From contig JBIKXS010000001.1 of NCBI GenBank assembly GCA_044355655.1, positions 186,001-250,000 on the forward strand: DNA of 64,000 bases. Direction: 5' to 3'. The notes beneath the pieces are model-generated. The model worked only from the letters and a program-made list of their open reading frames with translations. It had not been told where the DNA came from and did not search any database. The stretch comes from UBA3064 sp023258775. GTDB taxonomy: Bacteria; Pseudomonadota; Gammaproteobacteria; Burkholderiales; Burkholderiaceae_E. Made by a program: the position numbers and the translations under genes. Positions 15,087 through 23,843 of the stretch are shown piece by piece (the first letter of the stretch is position 1; every line of letters starts with the position of its first letter).

Positions 15087-15899
15087 ATGGAAACCAAGAT
15101 CATCACCTACAACCTGAAAGACCGTGGCCGCCAGTACCGTGGCAAGGAACGTAATTTCAACATTCGCTCCATTGTTTCTGCGATCAATGGCCCAGCCTGC
15201 CAGGAGCGCGTCAAGAACCGCGACATGCTGGGCTACTACGGCCACTGGCCGCGCATCAAATTCGGCATGGTGCCTCAAGAGGGCGGCATGGACTCCGGCC
15301 GCCCGTCGTTGGTTGAGCCGGCGCTTGTCACGACATTTCTGAAGGCGCACGACGACGGCACCATCGAGCACAAGGCGGAATTCCTTTCAACGGACTCCGG
15401 CCAGGTTGCCGCCAAGCTGTTTTCCAGCCGAGCCGGCGGATTTTCGTCGGCAATCGATCAGACGCGCCCGGAGTTCTTCGGGTTCGATTACGTTCTGGAG
15501 CCAAACTATTCCACCAACCGGGGTTACACCCTGGACGATGTGAATGGAATGACGCTTGACGACATCGAGGCGGCTGTCTACGACGAGCAGCTACGTGGCG
15601 TCATGCGCCTGCTGGATTCGGCCAATGGCGAGCGCGAGCGCGCAAACGATGTTATCGAACGCCTGAGCGCCGAGAATGAGCACCTGTTGTCCATGCTCGC
15701 CGCCAAGGGAATCGACTCGAACGCGCTAGATTCAGTCTCTGTTCTGCCTGTCGCCGTGTCCCTGGATGCAGTGGAGCGGATCAAGCGCGATTCCTTTCTG
15801 TTCCGCACCGCCTCGCTGCCGTCGTTCATCGAGCCCCAGGAGGCGAAGGCGGACAAGCAGCCGCTATACGACCGCCTGCTGGGCAAATTTACCCGGTAA
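15087..15899 (+). CDS. Head morphogenesis protein, possibly maturation protease/scaffold
   Basis: A 270-residue protein from ATG 15087 with AAGGAGG seven bases upstream. The N-terminal part (IITYNLKDRGRQYRGKERNF ... NRDMLGYYGHWPRIKFGM) looks like a folded enzymatic domain; the C-terminal part is a long helix (GVMRLLDSANGERERANDVIERLSAENEHL) like a scaffold. Position between terminase and capsid supports a prohead protease-scaffold. I see no certain catalytic triad, so the call is from context. Confidence 0.45.
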   Translation: METKIITYNLKDRGRQYRGKERNFNIRSIVSAINGPACQERVKNRDMLGYYGHWPRIKFGMVPQEGGMDSGRPSLVEPALVTTFLKAHDDGTIEHKAEFLSTDSGQVAAKLFSSRAGGFSSAIDQTRPEFFGFDYVLEPNYSTNRGYTLDDVNGMTLDDIEAAVYDEQLRGVMRLLDSANGERERANDVIERLSAENEHLLSMLAAKGIDSNALDSVSVLPVAVSLDAVERIKRDSFLFRTASLPSFIEPQEAKADKQPLYDRLLGKFTR

Positions 15900-15905
15900 C
15901 TGCCA

Positions 15906-16685
15906 ATGCTCCAGCCAGTCAAAGCCGCGTTCGGCGAATACATGGGGGGCTTTTACGCCTCCATCGTGCCAACCACCAAGGCGCTGGAGGGGTACGTCAC
16001 GCGCGGCCTGGCAAAGAGCGTTGTTTGGGCGCCATCCCGGATGATCGACACGGCCGAGGACATGCTTTCAAGCTGGCAGCGTAACGACACGGACAGCGCC
16101 GCAACCAAGCCGGCGAACATGCCAGTCATCATCGTTGCAATGGCCAAGGATTACACGCCGACAGGGCGAGACTTCACCCGCCAGGTAGCTGAATCTGTCA
16201 TGGTCATGATTCCCGGTGATGACAAGGAGCGCGTTTTCGGTGTTCGCGCCGTCGCCGGTGACATCCGGGCGCAGATTTGCATATTCGCCCATGACGAGCC
16301 GTCCGCCCGCTCCATTGCCGCTCAGTTCCTGCTGTTCCTTGATGCCGTGCCGAATCGACGATTCACGGCGCGATACAACTTCGCCGGCGAGCCGATGGAT
16401 TGGCCGGTACAGGTCGAGTCGCCGGACGCTCCGGCCATGTCAATCCAGACCGAGGCGAAGAATCTCACCATCCTCGCCATCGACATCACCCTGAAGGCCG
16501 AAATCCCGCTGTTCGACGCGCCTGCCGAGGGGCAGCCGAACGACGGCAAGGGCACGCCAGGCACAGCAGACCCGGCAGGCTATCCGCTTGTGCAGGAAAT
16601 CAACGCCGAGAGCATGGAGAGCGGGGATAACGGCGGCTCCGTCGTCGTCAGGCCATACGTCGTCAATGGGGAGCGCGACCTGTGA
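15906..16685 (+). CDS. Phage structural/assembly protein, unknown
   Basis: A 259-residue protein. The central part (ITILAIDITL, MPVIIVAMAKD, RQVAESVMVMIPGDDKERVFGVRAVAGDIRAQICIF) is rich in beta strands and resembles phage tail terminator or neck proteins. The C-terminus is polar, with Gly/Asp/Pro. It lies in the head operon and its stop overlaps the next start (GTGA). The function is not recognised. Confidence 0.5.
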   Translation: MLQPVKAAFGEYMGGFYASIVPTTKALEGYVTRGLAKSVVWAPSRMIDTAEDMLSSWQRNDTDSAATKPANMPVIIVAMAKDYTPTGRDFTRQVAESVMVMIPGDDKERVFGVRAVAGDIRAQICIFAHDEPSARSIAAQFLLFLDAVPNRRFTARYNFAGEPMDWPVQVESPDAPAMSIQTEAKNLTILAIDITLKAEIPLFDAPAEGQPNDGKGTPGTADPAGYPLVQEINAESMESGDNGGSVVVRPYVVNGERDL

Positions 16686-17170
16686 TCCAGATTCAGGCCA
16701 CCTTCACCGGTTACGGAGGCCGCCCGTGCAGCCTGTTTTCAGCCTATGACCCTGACGCCCGCGTCCTGGTTGTCGGGGCAGAAGCGGATTATCGAACTGA
16801 GCGCCGGTCTGGCTGCATCGTACTGACCAACGATCAGGACATCCCGCGCGACGAGCTCTTTACCGATGCCGACCTGATGCGCGCCATATCGGCGTTCTAT
16901 TCCCTGAAGGCCGGCATCGCCGCTGATGGCAAGAGTTCGCGCATCGCGTTCGCTGACCGTGCGGCGCGAGCAAACCCGGATCAGGCCATAGAGAAAGACG
17001 GGATCGACGCCGGCGGGCCGAAATACCGCATTGCCGAGGGCGTCACCTGTGGGCAGATTGCCGCATTGGCGACGTGTCTACATGCAACCCGCTCCGATAC
17101 GGTGGAGCGCACCGTGAAGATGGCCGAATCGTTCCGCTTCCTGACCCGTGGCGGCGTCATTACAATCTGA
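16682..17170 (+). CDS. Hypothetical phage head/neck protein
   Basis: A 162-residue protein starting at GTG 16682, coupled to the previous gene (GTGA). Segments such as TGYGGRPCSLFSAYDPDARVLVVG and TNDQDIPRDELFTDADL are compact alpha/beta. The second half contains three Cys. No family is recognised; operon position suggests a neck or head-completion role. Confidence 0.5.
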   Translation: MIQIQATFTGYGGRPCSLFSAYDPDARVLVVGAEADYRTERRSGCIVLTNDQDIPRDELFTDADLMRAISAFYSLKAGIAADGKSSRIAFADRAARANPDQAIEKDGIDAGGPKYRIAEGVTCGQIAALATCLHATRSDTVERTVKMAESFRFLTRGGVITI

Positions 17171-17181
17171 AAGGGGCTGAC

Positions 17182-17301
17182 ATGCTTGCTCATTGGTACG
17201 CCGGCGCATGGATCGAGGCGCTCACGAAAGCGACCGTTCTTCCGCTTGATGTCGCCGCTGAATTCTGGGACACCTGGCACAAGGTATATCGTGGGAAGTG
17301 A
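17182..17301 (+). CDS. 39-residue small phage protein
   Basis: A short Trp-rich frame (MLAHWYAGAWIEALTKATVL ... WHKVYRGK) with AAAGGGG before the ATG. It fills the gap between two structural genes exactly. The amphipathic first helix may interact with a partner. Function unknown. Confidence 0.5.
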   Translation: MLAHWYAGAWIEALTKATVLPLDVAAEFWDTWHKVYRGK

Positions 17302-17307
17302 CCGGGA

Positions 17308-17646
17308 ATGATCGAAAAAGACACCCGAGCGGCCAAGTCCTTCTACCGGGAAGTGCGCAAGTTCGCCGAGAGCACCAAGCCCTGGGACACCACGGCAATT
17401 TTCTATGAGACAAAGCCGGATGAGGCTTTCGACCTGACGCTGGTGTCGCAGCGCGTCTATGGCCGGCGTGACGAGTTCCTTGCCGTCATGGCCGCCGCCG
17501 GGCTTGATACCGTAGATCAGCCGCTGCCACAGAAGCGCATTGTTCTGCCGAATGAAGGGCAGCTTTACGCCATCAAGCGCCGAACCGGCTTTGAGTCCAT
17601 CCCAGGATACCGAGAAGACTACGCGCCCACCTGGGCCGAGGGGTAA
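17308..17646 (+). CDS. Hypothetical phage structural-region protein
   Basis: A 112-residue basic, mixed alpha/beta protein (MIEKDTRAAKSFYREVRKFAEST...). It begins 6 bp after the previous stop and ends 3 bp before the next start. No motif is recognised. Its size and place fit a head-tail connector or completion protein, which is inference only. Confidence 0.5.
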   Translation: MIEKDTRAAKSFYREVRKFAESTKPWDTTAIFYETKPDEAFDLTLVSQRVYGRRDEFLAVMAAAGLDTVDQPLPQKRIVLPNEGQLYAIKRRTGFESIPGYREDYAPTWAEG

Positions 17647-17649
17647 CGC

Positions 17650-18750
17650 ATGGCCGATTCATGGCTTGGCAAGGTAAGGGGCCACGTCGGCGAGGCGAAA
17701 GGCCGGTTCTCAGCCGACAAGAGGCAGCGGGAAGAGGCCGAATCGTCGCCTAAATCTGTCATCCTGACCAAGAACGAGGTTCAGGGTGAGTGGGACGCAA
17801 GCCGCGTCCTGATGACCACGATAGGCGGCAAAGCAAGGCCGATAACCGCTGACGACCTGGCGACGTTCCGTCACAACATGCGCCTTGCGCAGACGAGATT
17901 CAAGGGCGGCAAGGGGATCACCGCCCGCCAAGTAATCGACATGGCCGCGTCTCAGCCGCTTCGGTACGCCGCAAGCAAGCCTGGCGATGCGGCAAGCGAC
18001 ATCGATAAGGCGCGTAAGGAAATCACGACCGGAATCCCGGTTTCCGCCCAAAATGGCATGGTTCGATTCATCACCAACGCCGGCAAGGATTCGGATGTAA
18101 CGCGGCACCACGTCGTTGTGATGTTCAACGCCTTCGCGGAAGCCGGACAGAAGCTGGCGGCCACCGAGGCGAAAGACAGGAAGTCGCCAAAGCAGGTAGC
18201 CAACTGGCTCAGGAAACAGAAGCTGTCATTCGACTGCGATTGCGGGCGGCATCGCTATTTCCTGCGTTATGTCGCAACTATCGGCGGATTCGCTGCTGGC
18301 CGGCAGGAGTGGGGCTATCCGAAGATTCGCAACCCAGGGCTGAAAGGGGTTGCCTGCAAGCATGTGCTGCGCGTGATGACGGAAATAGAGTCATCGAACG
18401 CCGTGTTGCGCTTCCTTGAGAAGCACATGGAGAAGTTGCAGGCTTCAGCCGATAGCAGCGCGAGAATTCGGGCCGCACAAAGCGAGGCGGAAGAGACGGC
18501 AGCCGCCAAAGGCGCGACCAAGATCAAGACCAGCGAGCAGCGCAAGGCAGAGGCTGCAAAGGCTAGGGAGCGCCGTGCAGCAAAGGCGGCAGTAAAGGCG
18601 GCGCCTCGCTCGAAAGCAAAGAAGCCGGCAGCGACCAGGCGCCTTGAGGCGCAGATCGACAAAGGCGAAATCACGACGGAAGACTTGCTTGCCCAACTAC
18701 GCCGACTTGGCATGACGCCTGAAAAAATCGCCGCCGCACTGAAAGGATAG
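17650..18750 (+). CDS. Phage structural-region protein with SWIM-like zinc motif
   Basis: A 366-residue protein. C196 and C198 (FDCDCGRH) with C236 and H238 (GVACKHV) form a C-x-C ... C-x-H pattern like a SWIM zinc finger, a DNA- or protein-binding fold. The N-terminal 190 residues are mixed. After residue 255 comes a long Ala/Lys/Arg-rich helix, and the end (ITTEDLLAQLRRLGMTPEKIAAALKG) is helical. It lies between neck and capsid genes. Function unknown; perhaps a DNA-binding internal head protein. Confidence 0.55.
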   Translation: MADSWLGKVRGHVGEAKGRFSADKRQREEAESSPKSVILTKNEVQGEWDASRVLMTTIGGKARPITADDLATFRHNMRLAQTRFKGGKGITARQVIDMAASQPLRYAASKPGDAASDIDKARKEITTGIPVSAQNGMVRFITNAGKDSDVTRHHVVVMFNAFAEAGQKLAATEAKDRKSPKQVANWLRKQKLSFDCDCGRHRYFLRYVATIGGFAAGRQEWGYPKIRNPGLKGVACKHVLRVMTEIESSNAVLRFLEKHMEKLQASADSSARIRAAQSEAEETAAAKGATKIKTSEQRKAEAAKARERRAAKAAVKAAPRSKAKKPAATRRLEAQIDKGEITTEDLLAQLRRLGMTPEKIAAALKG

Positions 18751-18752
18751 GC

Positions 18753-19238
18753 ATGCTCACCAATGTACCAAGCGCCGTGAATCGCATGGCGCGCAACGTC
18801 GTAATCAACCACCCGAATACATGGGAGTGCCAGGTATTCAGGAAGCGCGTCACACGCACCGGAGGCGAGCCCGTCGGCGGCTTGCCAACGATGGGCGGGC
18901 TTGGCGTTCTGGACTCCGAGGATGAAGAGTCTGTCGAGTACGACCACCTTGGGAACGGGTACGCATTGCAGGCAGAGGCGTTCATGGCGTCGCCGATGAT
19001 GGATCGCCAGGATGCGAATAACGGCAGTGGCGCCGAATTCCGCTTTCTCGTGGAGCCAGAAGAGCCGTCCGGCATGCCTGGGTTCTTCGACATCCGCAAC
19101 CGAGACGTGATCTACCTCGTTCTGTCGGATGACGTGAGGCTGGCGTATGAGGTTGTTGGCACCGAGACCACCGTCAATATCCCGCCATTCGTGACGCGGT
19201 ATGTGTGCAACCGGCGCGGAGACCTTGATTTGCCGTAG
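18753..19238 (+). CDS. Hypothetical phage head/neck protein
   Basis: A 161-residue protein beginning MLTNVPSAVNRMARNV. The middle is Gly/Met-rich, and the C-terminal 60 residues (FFDIRNRDVIYLVLSDDVRLAYEVVGTE) look like a beta barrel. It is the last gene before a putative promoter and the capsid gene. Such barrels occur in head-closure proteins, but I do not recognise the family. Confidence 0.5.
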   Translation: MLTNVPSAVNRMARNVVINHPNTWECQVFRKRVTRTGGEPVGGLPTMGGLGVLDSEDEESVEYDHLGNGYALQAEAFMASPMMDRQDANNGSGAEFRFLVEPEEPSGMPGFFDIRNRDVIYLVLSDDVRLAYEVVGTETTVNIPPFVTRYVCNRRGDLDLP

Positions 19239-19261
19239 TCGGAGGCGGGGCAGCAAACCCG

Positions 19262-19300
19262 GAAAAAGCCCCGTTTGGTCAGTTTTCAGCCTTTCAGAAT
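19262..19300 (+). promoter_or_regulatory. Putative late promoter element E (before capsid gene), weak
   Basis: After the stop at 19,238 comes GGGGC ... GGAAAAAGCCCC. CAGAAT follows 33 nt after the GAAAA (19295-19300), the same spacing as the other elements. TTGC is replaced by TTTC at the matching place. It is the most divergent of the five copies. Confidence 0.35.
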
Positions 19301-19302
19301 AC

Positions 19303-19336
19303 ACACAAGTCGGCTACCAGCCGGCGTTTCTTGTGT
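19303..19336 (+). repeat. Nested hairpin in the capsid gene leader
   Basis: ACACAAG (19303-19309) pairs with CTTGTGT (19330-19336), and inside CGGCT (19311-19315) pairs with AGCCG (19319-19323). It lies 28 bp before the capsid start and follows the putative promoter, so it would cap the 5' end of the capsid mRNA and might stabilise it. Confidence 0.6.
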
Positions 19337-19363
19337 TTGAACTTTCCGAAAGGACTCACGATT

Positions 19364-21034
19364 ATGACCAAGCGCATCCACCAGGATTACTTCAAGCGCG
19401 AAACCGCCGAGGTAGCCCAGTTCGTTGATAACCTGAAGGACAATGCCGTCAAGGCTGGCACCTTCGATTCCGCCGCTGCCGCAGACTTCATTGCGACCGC
19501 GAGCAACCAGAATTCCGGCGTCAAGGTTCCCGAGACCCTGCAAGTCGTTCTGGATGAAGCCAAGGGCGATGATGCAGCACTCGTCACCCGCGCGATTCTC
19601 GATGGCGTTTCCGCCTACGAATCCCAGCACGGCATTGCAGCCCCTGCCGACGTGATCGAGCAGGCCCTGCACCTGGCCTTTGCCACCACGGACTCCGCGC
19701 GCCGCAAGTTCAGCCTGGACTCCGCAAGCTCCGCGCATCACGACGCCCTGGCATTGCAGCCGAACCGCGCCATTGTGGCAATTCTCTCCGCAATGGGCGA
19801 TGCCATCCCGTTCGCCCACTACCTGCCTGCCGACATCGGTTCCAATGAGGCAGTTCTTGCCATCATGAGCCACAACGCCGGCAATACCTACGGCCGCTAT
19901 GCCGAGGGCGGGCTGATGGACGGCTCCCTGTCGGGCAATACCTATGTGTCCTCGTCCCGCATCAACAAGTCGATGCCGGTTGTCGATACTGGCGCCGTCA
20001 CCGGCAAGCTGACCACGATCCAGACGACCGACGAAACCTGCGACGCCGGCGCCGCTGCCGTCAAGCTGTTGCGTGGCCGCTCCCTGGTTTATGTGAATGG
20101 CGTTCTGGCTGCCAAGGAAGTCGATTCGACCGGTTCCGGCAACTCGCCCGTGTCCGGCAATATCACCATCGCCGGCACCAACTACGTTATCGGCGGCACC
20201 ATCAACACCGATACCGGCGTCTATGCCCTGACCACTGCGCCGGCCATGCCCGTCACTATCCCGGTCGTCGTTGAGGGCTTCATCGACTACGAGCGCGCCC
20301 CGGAACTGACCCCATCGATCATCACGGCGGTCAATACCTACAAGCTGCACGCCAAGCCCTGGCGCGTAACCACTCACCAGACCATCGACAGCCGTACTCA
20401 GATGGCGAATGAACTGGGCCTCGATCCGTACAGCGAGAGCGTGATTGCCATTCAGGCGCAGTTCGCCAACGAGCGTCACTACGAGGTTCTGGCTAAGGCT
20501 CGCCGCCTGGCCGCCAACAACCAAGTTGATTACGACTTCGAGTGGGCCGCACGTTCTCCGCAGATGAACCGCGCGATGCTCTGGCTTGATTTCGGCCATG
20601 TCCTGGCTGCCGCATCACAGCAGATGGCGCTGGATACCATGAATCACGGTATCACCCATCTGTACGTCGGTAAGAACGTCGCCGCTCAGTTCATGTCGCT
20701 GCCGCGCGAGATTTTCGAGCCGTCCGGCGTCGCCGAGCGCCCCGGAATCTTCCGCATCGGCCGCCTGTTTGGCCGGTTCGAGGTCTATTACACCCCGAAG
20801 GGCATCACTGAGAGCGAAACTGCATCGCAAATCCTGTGCGTTGGCCGCGCTACCGACGTGACGCGCAACCCGTTCATTTTGGGCGATGCCGTTCCGCCGA
20901 CCGTGATCCCGCTGTCTGTTGGGGCTGACCTGAAGCAGGGCGCTGGTTTCTACGCCCGCAACTTCACGGCAGTCAATCCGCACGGCCCGTCTTCGCTGGG
21001 CTGCGCACTCATCAACATCACCAACCTGAAGTAA
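19364..21034 (+). CDS. Major capsid protein
   Basis: A 556-residue protein and the best capsid candidate by size, place and content. It has long helices at the N-terminus, then AILSAMGDAIPFAHYLPADIGSNEAVLAIMSHNAGNTYG, an Ig-like insertion about residues 200-310 (SLVYVNGVLAAKEV ... TTAPAMPVTIPVVVEG), and DYERAPELTPSIITAVNTYKLHAKPWRVTTHQ. The end (GAGFYARNFTAVNPHGPSSLGCALINITNL) is rich in beta strands. It starts at ATG 19364 with AAAGGA upstream. It resembles capsids of large myophages; the HK97 fold is inferred. Confidence 0.72.
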   Translation: MTKRIHQDYFKRETAEVAQFVDNLKDNAVKAGTFDSAAAADFIATASNQNSGVKVPETLQVVLDEAKGDDAALVTRAILDGVSAYESQHGIAAPADVIEQALHLAFATTDSARRKFSLDSASSAHHDALALQPNRAIVAILSAMGDAIPFAHYLPADIGSNEAVLAIMSHNAGNTYGRYAEGGLMDGSLSGNTYVSSSRINKSMPVVDTGAVTGKLTTIQTTDETCDAGAAAVKLLRGRSLVYVNGVLAAKEVDSTGSGNSPVSGNITIAGTNYVIGGTINTDTGVYALTTAPAMPVTIPVVVEGFIDYERAPELTPSIITAVNTYKLHAKPWRVTTHQTIDSRTQMANELGLDPYSESVIAIQAQFANERHYEVLAKARRLAANNQVDYDFEWAARSPQMNRAMLWLDFGHVLAAASQQMALDTMNHGITHLYVGKNVAAQFMSLPREIFEPSGVAERPGIFRIGRLFGRFEVYYTPKGITESETASQILCVGRATDVTRNPFILGDAVPPTVIPLSVGADLKQGAGFYARNFTAVNPHGPSSLGCALINITNLK

Positions 21035-21059
21035 TCGGGCTGGATAAGGAGCAACCAAC

Positions 21060-21425
21060 ATGACCCGTAAAGTCGATTTGGGCGCTCCTTCCCTCACCGG
21101 GAAGGACGCCAATGATCTGGTGGCAAAGGAGTTCGCCAAGGTCAAGTACCCGTTCAAGGTTGTGGTGACGAACCACATGCCGCGCAATGCCGTGTTCCCC
21201 GAGGTGGAAGGGCTGCATCTTCGCCACTGCGCCGACGAGGCAGGCCGTCAAAAAGAGGTCTCCATCGAAAGCGAAGACCAGTTCCAGCGCCTGGCATCCA
21301 GCATCGAGCAGATTGCCGAACTGAATGGCTACGAACTGGCGCTGACCATCGAAGAGGTTGCGGTTGTCGCGCCCACCAAGGGCAAGACCGGCGGTGCTGC
21401 TACCACCGAAACGCAAGCTCAGTAA
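21060..21425 (+). CDS. Hypothetical protein between capsid and sheath
   Basis: A 121-residue protein (MTRKVDLGAPSLTGKDAND...). The core KYPFKVVVTNHMPRNAVFPEVEGLHLRHC is beta-rich, and the end is an Ala/Gly/Thr tail. AAGGAG precedes it by 10 nt. It could be a head decoration or head-tail joining protein. No family recognised. Confidence 0.55.
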   Translation: MTRKVDLGAPSLTGKDANDLVAKEFAKVKYPFKVVVTNHMPRNAVFPEVEGLHLRHCADEAGRQKEVSIESEDQFQRLASSIEQIAELNGYELALTIEEVAVVAPTKGKTGGAATTETQAQ

Positions 21426-21437
21426 GGGGGCTAGGCC

Positions 21438-23081
21438 ATGAGTACCGCTTTTGTGAGACAACTTGGCGCCGAATCCGGCGTGCAGCTTAATCCGCTGCGC
21501 GATAACTCCGAGATTCCGGTAGCCGACAACGCCGATCAGGTCTTCGGCATCATGATGCGGGCCACTCGTGGCCGCATCGACAAGCCTTTCAAGGTTGATC
21601 GCGGCAACGTGTTCAAGAAACTCGGCAAGGGTGAGCAGATTCGCGTCTCTGCCCTCAACGAGGCTTGGGTGCATGTTGTCGAAGCCCTGAACAATGGCGC
21701 CTATGAGGCCGTTGTCCAGCGCCTGACCACCTCCGCCGCCATCATCAAGTGGGCTGTCGCCACGGTTGATGCAGAAACCAAGGCTGTCACCTTTGCAGCA
21801 TCGGAAACCGATCCCGTCGCGCCGTACCTGTTCGCCGTGAAGCACCTTGAGTGCTACAACGATGGTATCAAGCTCGAATACCGGGCAGATGAAAACAAGG
21901 TCGGCGGCGTGGCTGCGGCAAACGACAAGCTGACACTACGCATCCGCGACAAGGATGGTGTCCTGCTTTACGAGTTCTACGGCTCTCTGAACCCGGAAGC
22001 CAAGGACGATTACGGCAACTCGGCCTACCTGCCTGACGTTGCTTTGGCACTGACTGATGCGGTCGAAATCAAAGTCGGCACCATCGGCGCCGGCGCAACG
22101 GTCGATCCCGCATCGCCGGCCTATGGCTACGACGTGAATGGGCAAGAGAAGTGGGCGAAGTCCGCCGTCCTGGTGTGCTTCACGGAAGGTGGCACCGGCT
22201 ACACCACGCAAGACTACATGGCTGCGCGTGAGAAGCTGCAATACACCCCGTTCAATTACGCCTACATTTCGTCGGGCGGAACCCAGGCGCCGGCACTTCT
22301 GGCGCAACTGGCGCAACTGGCGTTCGACACCAACCGTCAATTGCGTTTCGACATCCCTGGCAACCTGAACCCGGAAGCGGCTATCACCTTCGTTGAGCAG
22401 TTGAACATGGGCGCCAGCATGACGGCCCACCTGATGCACGCCTTCTGGTCTCCGATCAAGTCGGACGACCCAACCGGCATCAATCCGAAGGGCCATCTTG
22501 GCACGGCCACGCTGAACATCGCCTACGCCTGCCTGCGCAACGCTCAGACCAATGCCAAGGGCTTTGCTCCGAAGAACTACGTCATCGCCGGCCGCGAGTG
22601 GCCTATCCGTCGCACTCGCATGACCCAGGTTTATTCGCCGCGCGACCAGGAATTGAACGCCCTGGCCCGCGCCAAGATTAACCCGGTGATGTACGAGGTC
22701 TATACCGGCGGCGGCCGCTACGTCTTCCGCGACTCCCTGACTTGTGCCCTGGTTGAATCCAGCCTGAAAAAGCTGATTTCCGTGGCCGACATGTCCACAA
22801 GCATCGACGATGCCGTCACTCGTGCCGGCAAGGACATGCTGCAACTGCCGATGCAGGTAGCCGTGAAGCGCATGCAGGACTTCCTGGTCGAGCTCTTCGA
22901 GGGCGCCGAGTCTTCCGGCTGGCTGGTTCCATCCAGCGCGCCTGAAATGAACGGCAAGGCGTGGAAGTTCGACGTTCGCCCAAATGAGGTACGGCCTTAC
23001 GACCGGATGGATTGCTCGTACTGGCTGCGCTACGACGGCACCGTCCGCCAGATTTTCGTCACCCAGACGCTGACTCGCTAA
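21438..23081 (+). CDS. Contractile tail sheath protein
   Basis: A 547-residue protein with the sheath layout. The N-terminal strand (STAFVRQLGAESGVQLNPL) is the linking arm, variable middle domains follow (about residues 60-260), and the conserved C-terminal core has EWPIRRTRMTQVYSPRDQELNALARAKINPVMYEV and a final beta pair (RYDGTVRQIFVTQTLTR) that hooks neighbouring subunits. It forms the contractile tube cover of a myovirus tail and surrounds the tube protein at 27,779. Confidence 0.82.
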   Translation: MSTAFVRQLGAESGVQLNPLRDNSEIPVADNADQVFGIMMRATRGRIDKPFKVDRGNVFKKLGKGEQIRVSALNEAWVHVVEALNNGAYEAVVQRLTTSAAIIKWAVATVDAETKAVTFAASETDPVAPYLFAVKHLECYNDGIKLEYRADENKVGGVAAANDKLTLRIRDKDGVLLYEFYGSLNPEAKDDYGNSAYLPDVALALTDAVEIKVGTIGAGATVDPASPAYGYDVNGQEKWAKSAVLVCFTEGGTGYTTQDYMAAREKLQYTPFNYAYISSGGTQAPALLAQLAQLAFDTNRQLRFDIPGNLNPEAAITFVEQLNMGASMTAHLMHAFWSPIKSDDPTGINPKGHLGTATLNIAYACLRNAQTNAKGFAPKNYVIAGREWPIRRTRMTQVYSPRDQELNALARAKINPVMYEVYTGGGRYVFRDSLTCALVESSLKKLISVADMSTSIDDAVTRAGKDMLQLPMQVAVKRMQDFLVELFEGAESSGWLVPSSAPEMNGKAWKFDVRPNEVRPYDRMDCSYWLRYDGTVRQIFVTQTLTR

Positions 23082-23108
23082 CCCCTCCCAAAAGGAAAGG
23101 ACAGAAAC

Positions 23109-23783
23109 ATGAGCATGACCGAACTGCTGCGCGGGGCGATGAAGCGCCGCGATGCTACCAAGACCCTGGATTCCACCGGCGAAGAGCCGGCGCTCGCAGG
23201 GGCCGACAACTACACCATCGCCGACATCACCATGTCTGCGGTATCTGCCGTCCAGCAATGGGCGGAAACCGACGATCTGGACGACGGCGAGAGCTACGCA
23301 GACCGCCTGATGGCCCTCGTGGTGGGTATTGCCGATGCCAACAAGGATGGCGACATCACCGAGGACGAACAGGGCGTGCTGGAAGTGGCACTCAATGCGG
23401 CCTGGGACTATCTGGTCAAGTGCGGCGCAACCGAAGAGGACGCCGGCGCACTGTTGAACGACTGGGACGATGAAGCCGCTGACCGCGTGCGTGATCTGGT
23501 TGCCTCTGTGCTGCCGGAAGGCGACGACGAGGCCAGCGCCGAAATCGACAGCTTCGTTTTCAGCGAGTCCGACCAGGAGCCCGCCCTGGATGCCGTCTAC
23601 AAGATGAAGATGGCAGTTCGCGGCGGCAAGAAGATGCGCATCCGTAAGCGCATTTCCGGCACGGTGCGACTCTCCGCAAAGCAGAAGCTCGCCATCCGCA
23701 AGGCACGCATGAAGAGCCATTCTGCGGGCGCGATGATGCGCCGCATGAAGTCCATGCGCATGCGCCGGAAGATGGGCATCTGA
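23109..23783 (+). CDS. Structural-region protein with an EF-hand calcium loop and a basic tail
   Basis: A 224-residue protein. Residues 76-87 (DANKDGDITEDE) form a canonical EF-hand loop, with Asp at 1, Asn at 3, Asp at 5, Gly at 6, Ile at 8 and Glu at 12. The middle is very acidic. The last 55 residues are strongly basic and Met/Arg-rich (KKMRIRKRISG ... RRMKSMRMRRKMG). It follows the sheath gene by 27 bp. The split between an acidic calcium-binding part and a basic tail suggests binding to nucleic acid or assembly control. No close family is recognised. Confidence 0.55.
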   Translation: MSMTELLRGAMKRRDATKTLDSTGEEPALAGADNYTIADITMSAVSAVQQWAETDDLDDGESYADRLMALVVGIADANKDGDITEDEQGVLEVALNAAWDYLVKCGATEEDAGALLNDWDDEAADRVRDLVASVLPEGDDEASAEIDSFVFSESDQEPALDAVYKMKMAVRGGKKMRIRKRISGTVRLSAKQKLAIRKARMKSHSAGAMMRRMKSMRMRRKMGI

Positions 23784-23808
23784 CCACCCTTGCAACCTTA
23801 ACCGGGGA

Positions 23809-23840
23809 AATGGCGCTGCTTCTCGGTAGCGCCATTTTTT
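23809..23840 (+). terminator. Rho-independent terminator after the sheath operon
   Basis: A perfect 9-bp stem AATGGCGCT/AGCGCCATT (23809-23817 with 23828-23836), a 10-nt loop and a run of six T. It ends the capsid-sheath transcript and lies only 3 bp before the start codon of the next gene. Confidence 0.85.
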
Positions 23841-23843
23841 GCC

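Noticed and set aside
19286..20599. 437-codon minus frame across the capsid gene
   Set aside because: Lies wholly opposite the capsid gene and is Gly/Val/His-rich in the way reverse complements of GC-rich genes are; no motif.
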